Shown here one piece after another: positions 54,341-64,000 of a DNA stretch of 64,000 bases. The translations under genes were made by a program, and so were the position numbers. The DNA is from Symsagittifera roscoffensis (lineage: Eukaryota > Xenacoelomorpha > Acoela > Convolutidae): the NCBI RefSeq assembly GCF_963678635.1, contig NC_087067.1, forward strand, positions 58,944,487 through 59,008,486, in the 5' to 3' direction. Under the pieces are notes generated by a model. It saw only the letters and a program-made list of their open reading frames with translations. It was not told where the DNA came from and searched no databases. How positions within the stretch are numbered: position 1 is the stretch's first letter; each line of letters starts with the position of its first letter.

Positions 54341-55990
54341 GGAAAATATTTTATTCTGTTGGTTAATTTTTGTGCTTCCTGGCATGATTTATCAAGAATG
54401 CGGGTCATGATGGAATTTTGATGCTTAAAATCAAACGATTGGAGATTACTACAAATAACTGCAAAAGTTTGCATATTCTCTAATTCATTAGCCCTATTGA
54501 TGACACTGTCTGTGAGGCAAGTGCTACACCAGATCAGTTGCTAGGGAAAAAACTATATATACAATTGGATAGTTTTGATGCTCTATGGGATTATTTATGA
54601 AGACTGCGGGTCGTGATTGATTTTTGAGGCTTAAAATCAAACGATTCGCGATTAATTTAAATAACTGCAAAAATTACATATTCCCTAATTCAAAAGCCAT
54701 ATTCATGGCAGTATCTGTAAGACAAGTGCTGCACCAGCTCAGTAGCTGGGGGAAAATATTTTATGCTGTTGGTTAATTTTTGTGCTTCCTGGCATGATTT
54801 ATCAAGAATGCGGGTCATGATGGAATTTTGATGCTTAAAATCAAACAATTGGAGTTTACTTTAAATAACTGCAAAAGTTTGCATATTCTCTAATTCAATA
54901 GCCCTATTGATGACACTGTCTGTGAGGCAAGTGCTACACCAGATCAGTTGCTAGGGAAAAAACTATATATACAATTGGATAGTTTTGATGCTCTATGGGA
55001 TGATTTATGAAGACTGCGGGTGGTGATTGAATTTTGAGGCTTAAAATCAAACGATTCGCGATTAATTTAAATAATGCCAAAAATACAGAGTCCCTTATTC
55101 AAAAGCCCTATTGATGGCAGTATCTGTAAGACAAGTGCTGCACCAGATCAGTTGCTGGGGGAAAATATTTTATGCTGTTGGTTAATTTTTGTGCTTCCTG
55201 GCATGATTTATCAAGAATGCGGGTCATGATGGAATTTTGATGCTTAAAATCAAACAATTGGAGTTTACTTTAAATAACTGCAAAAGTTTGCATATTCTCT
55301 AATTCAATAGCCCTATTGATGACACTGTCTGTGAGGCAAGTGCTACACCAGATCAGTTGCTAGGGAAAAAACTATATATACAATTGGATAGTTTTGATGC
55401 TCTATGGGATTATTTATGAAGACTGCGGGTCGTGATTGATTTTTGAGGCTTAAAATCAAACGATTCGCGATTAATTTAAATAACTGCAAAAATTACATAT
55501 TCCCTAATTCAAAAGCCATATTCATGGCAGTATCTGTAAGACAAGTGCTGCACCAGCTCAGTTGCTGGGGGAAAAATATTTTGTGCTGTTGGTTAACTTT
55601 TGTGCTTCCTGGCATGATATATCAAGACTGCGGGTCATGATGGAATTTTGAGGCTTAAAATCAAACGATTGGAGTTTACTTTAAATAACTGCAAAAGTTT
55701 GCATATTCTCTAATTCAATAGCCCTATTGATGACACTGTCTGTGAGGCAAGTGCTACACCAGATCAGTTGCTAGGGAAAAAACTATAATATACAATTGGA
55801 TATTTTTGATGCTCTATGGGATGATTTATGAAGACTGCGGGTGGTGATTGAATTTTGAGGCTTAAAATCAAACGATTCGCGATTAATTTAAATAATGCCA
55901 AAATTACAGAGTCCCTTATTCAAAAGCCCTATTGATGGCAGTATCTGTAAGACAAGTGCTGCACCAGATCAGTTGCTGGGGGGAAAATAT
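54341..55990 (+). repeat. Dimeric higher-order repeat (~410 bp) in the satellite
   Basis: The two main monomer variants alternate strictly. The marker ggaaaatatt occurs at 54341, 54751, 55160, ~55571 and ~55982, a period of 409-411 bp. Identity between dimers is clearly higher than between neighbouring monomers. Confidence 0.85.
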
Positions 55991-58900
55991 TTTCTGCTGT
56001 TGGTTAGTTTTTGTGCTTCCTGGCATGATTTATCAAGACTGCGGAAATGATGGAATTTTGAGGCTGAAAATCAAACGATTGGAGATTACTCTAAATAACT
56101 GCATAAGTTTGCATAATCTCTAATTCAATAGCCCTACTGATGACACTGTCTGTGAGGCAAGTGCTACACCAGATCAGTTGCTAGGGAAAAACTATAATAT
56201 ACAATTGGATAGTTTTGATGCTCTATGGGATGATTTATGAACATTGCGCGTCATGATTGAAATTTTGGGTCATGCTGGATTTTTGAGGCTTAAAATCAAC
56301 CGATTCGAGATTACTACAATTAACTAAGAAATTTACATCTCTCTTAATTCAATAGACATTGATGGAAGTGTCTCAAAATCCAGTGCTGCACCAGATCAGC
56401 TGCTAGGGAAAACTATAAAATGCCGTTGGATAGTTTTTATGCTTCCTTGGAAGATATATCAAGATTGCGGGTCATGATTGATAATTGAGGTTTCAAATCA
56501 AACGATTCGAGATTACTTTAAATTACTGCAAAATTTAAAGAGTCCCCAAATCAATAGCACTATTGATGGCAGTGTCTGTAAGACAAGTGCTGCACCAAAT
56601 CAGTTGCAGGGGAAAAAATATTTTATGCTGTTGGTTAATTGTTGTGCTTCCTGGCATGATTTATCAAGACTGCAGGTCATGATGGAATTTTGAGGCTTAA
56701 AATCAAACGATTGGAGATTACTTTAATTAACTGCAAAAGATTACATATTCTCTAATTCATTAGCCGTATTGAAGACACTGTCTGTGAGGCAAGTGCTACA
56801 CCAGATCAGTTGCTAATGAAAAAACTAAAATATACAATTGGATAGTTTTGATGCTCTATGGGTTGATTTATGAAGACTGCGGGTCGTGATTGAAATTTGA
56901 GGCTAAAAATCAAATGATGCGGGACTACTTTAAATAACAACAAAATTTATATACTCCCTAATTCAATAGCCCCATTGATGGCAATGTCTGTAAGGCAAGT
57001 GCTGCACCAGATCAGTTGCTAGGGGAAAACTATATTATGATGTTCGATAGTTTTTGTGCTTAATGGGATGATTTATCAAGACTGCGGGTTATGGTTGAAG
57101 TTGGAGGCCTACAATCAAACGATTCCAAATTACTGTATATAACTGCTAATTTTACATCTGTCCTAATTCAATAGTCTTATTGATGGCACTGTCTGTGAGA
57201 CAAGTGCTACACCCGATCAGTTGCCAGGGAAAATCTATGATATGTAATTGGATAGTTTTTATGCTCTATGGGATGATTTATGAAGATTGCTGGTCATGAT
57301 TGAACTTTGAGGCTTAAAATCAAACGATTTGAGATTACTTTAAAAAATGCAAAATTTACATACTAATAAATCCATATCCCTATTGATGGCAGTGTCTGTA
57401 AGATAAGTGCTGCACCAGATCAGCTGCCAGCGAAAAACTATAACATGCAATTGGATAGTTTGTATGCTCTATGGGATGATTTATCAAGATTGCAGGTCAT
57501 GATTGAACTTTGAGGCCTAAAATCAAACGAATCGAGAATACTGTAAACAGCTGTAAATCTTACGCCTGTCCTAATTCCATAGCTTTCATGATGGCTGTGT
57601 CTGTAAAACAAGTGCTGCATCAGATCAGTTGCTAGTAAAAAAAATTATAATATGCTGTTGGATAGTTTTTTATGCCCATGGGATAATTTATCAAGATTGT
57701 GAGTCATGTTTGAAATTTGAGGCTTGAAATCAAAAGAATTGAGATTACTGTAAGTTACTGCCAAATTTACATCTGTCCTATATCAAAAGTTATTTTGATG
57801 GCAGCTTCTGTAAGACAAGTGCTGCACCAAATCAGTTGCTAGGAGAAGAAATTGTAATATGCAGTTGGATAAATTTTTATGCTCTATGGGATGATTTATG
57901 AAGACTGCGGGTCGTGATTGAATTTTGAGGCTCAAAATCAAACGATTCGAGATTACTTTAAATTACTGCAAAATTTAAAGAGTCCCCAAATCAATAGCAC
58001 TATTGATGGCAGTGTCTGTGAGACAAGTACTGCACCATATCAGTTGCTAGGGAAAAAACTATAATATTCAATTGGATAAATTTTTATGCTTCATGGGATG
58101 ATTTATCAAGATTGCAGGTCATGATTGAACTGTGAGGCTTAAAATCAAACGAATCGAGATTACTGTGAACAGCTGTAAAACTTACGCCTGTCCTAATTCA
58201 AAAGCTCTAATGATGGCAGTGTCTGTAAGACAAGTGCTGCAACAGATCAGTTGCTAGTAAAAAATTATAATATGATGTTGGATAGTTTTTTATGCTCCAT
58301 GGGATAATTTATCAAGATTTTGGGTCATGTTTGAAAGTTGAGGCTTGAAATCAAAAGATTCGAGATACTGTAAGTATTCGCCAAGTTTACGTCTGTCCTA
58401 TATCAAAAGTCCTATTGATGGCAGCTTCTGTACGACAAGCGCTGCACCCGATCAGTTGCCCGATTAAGATTGCGGGTCATGATTGAATTTTGAGGCTTAA
58501 AATCAAGCCATTCGAGATTACTGCAATCAATTACAAAAATCATTCCCTAATTCAAAATCCCTATTGATGGCAATATCTGTAAGACAAGTGCTGCACCAGA
58601 TCCAGATCAGTTGCAGGGGGAAAATAATTTTAGGCTGTTGGTTAATTTTTGTGCTTCCTGGCGTGATTTATCAAGACTGCGGGTCATGATGGAATTTTGA
58701 GGCTTAAAATCAAACGAATGGAGATTACTTTAAATAACTGCTAAAGATTACATATTCTCTAATTCAATAGCCCTATTGATGACACTGTCTGTGAGGCAAG
58801 TGCTACACCAGATCAGTTGCTAGGGAAAAAGTATAATATGCAGTTGGATAATTTTTTTGATCTTCATTAGATAAATATGAAGATTGCGGATAGTGATTGA

Positions 58901-60839
58901 AATTTGAGGCTGAAAATCAAACGATGCGGGACTACTTTAAATAACTGCAAAATTCATATACTCCCTAATTCAATAGCCCCATTGATGGCAGTGTCTGTAA
59001 GACAAGTGATGCACCAGATCAGTTGCTAGGGAAAAACTATAAAATGCCGTTGGATAGTTTTTATGCTACCTTGGAAGATATATCAAGGTTGCGGGTCATG
59101 ATTGATACTTGAGGCCTAAAATCAAACGATTCGAGATTACTGTAAATAACTGCAAAATTTACATATTCCGTAATTCAAAAGCCCTATTGATGGCAGTATC
59201 TGTAAGACAAGTGCTGCACCAGATCCAGATCAGTTGCAGGGGGAAAATCATTTTTATGCTGTTGGTTAATTTTTGTGCTTGCTGGCATGATTTATCAAGA
59301 CTGCGGGTCATGTTGGAAAATTGAGGCCTAAAATCAAACAATTTGAGATTACTTTAAATAACTGCAAAAGATTACGTATTCTCTAATTCAATAGCCTGTC
59401 AATAGATGACACTGTCTGTGAGGCAAGTGCTACACCAGATCAGTTGCTAGGGAAAAAATATAATATACAATTGATTAGTTTTGATGCTCTATGGGATGAT
59501 TTATGAAGATTGCTGGTCATGATGGAAAGTTGAGCTTTAAAAACAAACGATTGGAGATTACTTTAAATAACTGCAAAAGTTAACATATTCTCTAATTCAA
59601 TAGCCCTATTGATGTCACTGTCTGTGAGGCAAGTGCTGCACTAGATCAGTTGCTAGGGAAAAACCTAAAAATGCCGTTGGATAGTTTTTATGCTCCCTTG
59701 GAAGATATATCAAGGTTGCGGGTCATGATTGATACTTGAGGCCTAAAACCAAATGATTCGAGATTACTGTATATAACTGCAAAATTTACATATCCCGCAT
59801 CCAGATCAGTTGCATAGGGAAAATCATTTTTATGCTGTTGGTTAGTTTTTGTGCTTATTGGCATGATTTATCAAACTGCGGGTCATGATGGAAAATTGAG
59901 GTCTAAAATCAAACAATTTGAGATTACTTTAAATAACTGCAAAAGATTACGTATTCTCTAATTCAATAGCCTGTCAATAGATGACACTGTCTGTGAGGCA
60001 AGTGCTACACCAGATCAGTTGCTAGGGAAAAAAATATATTATACAATTGGATAGTTTTGATGCTCTATGGGATGATTTATGAAGATTGCTGGTCATGATG
60101 GAATTTTGAGTTTAAAAAACAAACGATTGGAGATTACTTTAAATAACTGCAAAAGATTACATATTCTCTAATTCAATAGCCCTATTGATGACACCTTCTG
60201 TGACGCAAGTGCTACACCAGATCAGTTGCTAGGGAAAAACTATAATATGCAGTTGGATAATTTTTTTGATCTTCATTTGATAATTATGAAGATTGCGGAT
60301 AGTGATTGAAATTTGAGGCTGAAAATCAAACGATGCGGGACTACTTCAAATAACTGCAAAATTTATATACTCCCTAATTCAATAGCCCCATTGATGGCAG
60401 TGTCTGTAAGACAAGTGCTGCACCAGATCAGCTGCTAGGGAAAAACCTAAAAATGCCGTTGGATAGTTTTTATGCTCCCTTGGAAGATATATCAAGGTTG
60501 CGGGTCATGATTGATACTTGAGGCCTAAAATCAAATGATTCGAGATTACTGTATATAACTGCAAAATTTACATATCCCGCAGTCCAGATCAGTTGCAGGG
60601 GAAAATCATTTTTATGCTGTTGGTTATTTTTTGTGCTTGCTGGCATGATTTATCAAGACTGCGGGTCATGATGGAAATTTGAGGCCTAAAATCAAACAAG
60701 TAGAGATTTCTTTAAATAACTGCAAAAGATTACATATTCTCTAATTCAATAGCCCTATTGATGACACTGTCTGTGAGGCAAGTGCTACACCAGATCAGTT
60801 GCTAGGGAAAAAGTATAATATACAGTTGGTTAGTTTTGA

Positions 60840-62700
60840 TGCTCTATGGGATGATTTATGAAGATTGCTGGTCATGATGGAATTTTGAGCTTTAAAAACA
60901 AACGATTGGAGATTACTTTAAATAACTGCAAAAGTTTACATTTTCTCTAATTCAATAGCCCTATTGATGACACTGTCTGTGAGGCAAGTGCTATACCAGA
61001 TCAGTTGCTAGTGAAAAAAATATAATATACAGTTGGATAGTTTTGATGCTCTATGGGATGATTTATGAAGATTGCTGGTCATGATGGAATTTTGAGCTTT
61101 AAAAACAAACGATTGGAGATTACTTTAAATAACTGCAAAAGTTTACATTTTCTCTAATTCAATAGCCCTATTGATGACACTGTCTGTGAGGCAAGTGCTA
61201 TACCAGATCAGTTGCTAGTGAAAAAAATATAATATACAGTTGGATAGTTTTGATGCTCTATGGGATGATTTATGAAGATTGCTGGTCATGATGGAATTTT
61301 GACCTTTAAAAACAAACAATTGGAGATTACTTTAAATAACTGCAAAAGTTTACATATTCTCTAATTCAATAGCCCTATTGATGACACTGTCTGTGAGACA
61401 AGTGCTACACCAGATCAGTTGCTAGGGAAAAAAACAATATACAGTTGGTTAGTTTTGATGCTCTATGGGATGATTTATGAAGATTGCTGGTCATGATGGA
61501 ATTTTGAGCTTTAAAAACAAACGATTGGAGATTACTTTAAATAACTGCAAAAGTTTACATTTTCTCTAATTCAATAGCCCTATTGATGACACTGTCTGTG
61601 AGGCAAGTGCTATACCAGATCAGTTGCTAGTGAAAAAAATATAATATACAGTTGGATAGTTTTGATGCTCTATGGGATGATTTATGAAGATTGCGGGTCA
61701 TGATGGAATTTTGACCTTTAAAAACAAACAATTGGAGATTACTTTAAATAACTGCAAAAGTTTACATATTCTCTAATTCAATAGCCCTATTGATGACACT
61801 GTCTGTGAGACAAGTGCTACACCAGATCAGTTGCTAGGGAAAAAAACAATATACAGTTGGTTAGTTTTGATGCTCTATGGGATGATTTATGAAGATTGCT
61901 GGTCATGATGGAATTTTGAGCTTTAAAAACAAACGATTGGAGATTACTTTAAATAACTGCAAAAGTTTACATTTTCTCTAATTCAATAGCCCTATTGATG
62001 ACACTGTCTGTGAGGCAAGTGCTATACCAGATCAGTTGCTAGTGAAAAAAATATAATATACAGTTGGATAGTTTTGATGCTCTATGGGATGATTTATGAA
62101 GATTGCGGGTCATGATGGAATTTTGAGTTTAAAAAACAAACGATTGGAGATTACTTCAAATAACTGCAAAAGATTACATACTCTCTAATTCAATAGCCCT
62201 ATTGATGACACTGTCTGTGAGGCAAGTGCTACACCACATCAGTTGCTAGGGAAAAAATATAAGATACATTTGGATAGTTTTGATGCTCTAAGGGATGATT
62301 TACGAAGATTGCGGGTCATGATGGAATTTTGAGTTTAAAAAACAAACGATTGGAGATTACTTTAAATAACTGCAAAAGATTACATATTCTCTAATTCAAT
62401 AGCCCTATTGATGACACTGTCTGTGAGGCAAGTGCTACACCAGATCAGTTGCTAGGGAAAAAATATAATATACAGTTGGTTAGTTTTGATGCTCTATGGG
62501 ATGATTTAAGAAGATTGTTGGTCATGATGGAATTTTGAGCTTTAAAAACCAACGATTGGAGATTACTTTAAATAACTGCAAAAGTTTACAATTTCTCTAA
62601 TTCAATAGCCCTATTGATGACACTGTCTGTGAGGCAAGTGCTATACCAGATCAGTTGCTAGTGAAAAAAATATAATATACAGTTGGATAGTTTTGATGCT
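60840..62700 (+). repeat. Dimeric higher-order repeat (~412 bp), most homogeneous part of the array
   Basis: Units marked by acaatatacagttggttag begin near 61440 and 61853 (412 bp apart), with close relatives at about 60830 and 62470. Both monomers in the unit are of the gacactgtctgtgaggc type. Copies are almost identical, so this section was amplified recently. Confidence 0.85.
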
Positions 62701-64000
62701 CTATGGGATGATTTATGAAGATTGTGGGTCATGATGGAATTTTGAGTTTAAAAAACAAACGAGTGGAGATTACTTTAAATAACTGCAAAAGGTTACATAT
62801 TCTCTAATTCAATAGCCCTATTGATGACACCTTCTGTGAGGCAAGTGCTACACCAGATCTGTTGCTAGGGAAAAACTATATTATGCAGTTGGATAATTTT
62901 TTTGATCTTCATTAGATAAATATGAAGATTGCGGATGGTGATTGAAATTTGAGGCTGAAAATCAAACGATGCGGGACTACTTCAAATAACTGCAAAATTT
63001 ATATACTCCCTAAGTCAATAGCCCCATTGATGGCAGTGTCTGTAAGACAAGTGCTGCACCAGATCAGTTGCTAGGGAAAAACCTAAAAATGCCGTTGGAT
63101 AGTTTTCATGCTCCCTTGGAAGATATATCAAGGTTGCGGGTCATGATTGATACTTGAGGCCTAAAATCAAATGATTCGAGATTACTGTATATAACTGCAA
63201 AATTTACATATTCGGTAATTCAAAAGCCCTATTGATGACAGTATCTGTAAGACAAGTGCTGCACCAGATCTAGATCAGTTGCAGGGCGAAAATCATTTTG
63301 TGCTGTTGGTTAATTTTTGTGCTTCCTGGCATGATTTATCAAGACTGCGGGTCATGATGGAAATTTGAGGCTTAAAATCAAACGATTGGAGATTACTTTA
63401 AATAACAGCAAAAGATTACATACTCTCTAATTCAATAGCCCTATTGATGACACTGTCTTTGAGGCAAGTGCTACACCAGATCAGTTGCTAGGGAAAAAAC
63501 TATAATATACAATTGGATAGTTTTGATGCTCTATGGGATGATTTATGAAGATTGCTGGTCATGATGGAATTTTGAGCTTTAAAAACAAACGATTGGAGAT
63601 TACTTTAAATAACTGCAAAAGTTTACATATTCTCTAATTCAATAGCCCTATTGGTGGCGGTATCTGTAAGACAAGTGCTGCACCAGATCCAGATCAGTTG
63701 CAGGGCGAAAATCATTTTGTGCTGTTGGTTAATTTTTGTGCTTCCTGGCATGATTTATCAAGACTGCGGGTCATGATGGAAATTTGAGGCTTAAAATCAA
63801 ACGATTGGAGATTACTTTAAATAACAGCAAAAGATTACATACTCTCTAATTCAATAGCCCTATTGATGACACTGTCTGTGATGCAAGTGCTACACCAGAT
63901 CAGTTGCTAGGGAAAAAACTATAATATACAATTGGATGGTTTTGATGCTCTCTGGGATGGTTTATGAAGATTGCGGGTCATGATGGAATTTTGAGACTTG

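Larger units (their letters stand above)
41648..64000 (+). repeat. Satellite array of ~205-bp monomers, continues past the window
   Basis: Over 22 kb of head-to-tail monomers of ~205 bp, about 109 copies by length. Each contains recognisable anchors such as caccagatcagttgctaggg and atcaaacgattcgagattac in the same orientation. Copies differ by ~10-20% except where higher-order units occur. Two main variants exist: one with gatggcagtgtctgtaagac, the other with gatgacactgtctgtgaggc. No gene, transposon insertion or other sequence interrupts the array in this window, apart from a few shortened monomers. Open stretches of ~65 codons recur once per monomer, but 205 is not a multiple of 3 and most begin at TTG, so they are not genes. 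Confidence 0.97.

Noticed and set aside
43189-59341. Recurrent ~60-78 codon open stretches in the satellite with similar protein text
   Set aside because: They repeat because the monomer repeats. Most begin at TTG, 205 is not a multiple of 3 so the frame changes each copy, and variants freely gain stops. No sign of coding selection.
41648-64000. Hammerhead ribozyme in the satellite monomer
   Set aside because: The monomer has a GGGAAAAAC string but the required CTGATGA core is not in the consensus (TTGATGG or TTGATGA) and the stems do not form around it.
41648-64000. CRISPR-like array
   Set aside because: Repeats are contiguous ~205-bp monomers without unique spacers, in a eukaryotic repeat context.

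Overview
The window is repetitive DNA from what looks like an invertebrate animal genome. It holds no single-copy host gene, rRNA or tRNA that I can support. The animal assignment is an inference from three things: a LINE-type non-LTR element, two metazoan-style Ty3/gypsy retrotransposons, and a long tandem satellite. I cannot name a species.

Layout. (1) Positions 1-3.1 kb: a decayed LINE on the minus strand, running off the left edge, with an APE-type endonuclease and a reverse transcriptase. (2) 3.15-23.3 kb, plus strand: 'element A', a very large degenerate Ty3/gypsy element. Its order is gag, protease, RT, RNase H, a long linker, integrase, an acidic tail, a macro domain, a non-coding gap, then an ~8 kb third coding region (ORF3). 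ORF3 holds an SGNH/GDSL hydrolase domain and several conserved blocks I do not recognise. Non-coding tail sequence with repeats and hairpins follows. (3) 23.3-24.7 kb: AT-rich non-coding sequence between two element tails. (4) 24.7-41.6 kb, minus strand: 'element B', a diverged homologue of element A in the same gene order, facing it tail to tail and cut off at its gag end. (5) 41.65-64 kb: a satellite array of roughly 109 copies of a ~205-bp monomer. It has several higher-order organisations and continues past the right edge.

The most notable content is the shared accessory cassette of A and B. Both carry a macro (ADP-ribose-binding) domain at the pol C-terminus. Both then carry a colinear ORF3 of about 2,700 codons with an SGNH hydrolase, a possible second SGNH-like domain, a C-x4-C-x4-H-x-C motif, a PCHC motif and a highly conserved C-terminal block. 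Diverged copies keep the same blocks at protein level. This argues that ORF3 belonged to the element and was under selection, not that it is random flanking sequence.

Neither copy can be active. A has lost the first catalytic Asp of RT, much of the integrase C-terminus and many reading frames. B has lost the protease active site, the first integrase Asp and one zinc-binding His. The lesions mostly differ between copies, so a master element should exist elsewhere in the genome. Internal rearrangements (a 94-bp inverted templated insertion, a 157-bp and an ~1.16-kb tandem duplication) record the later decay.
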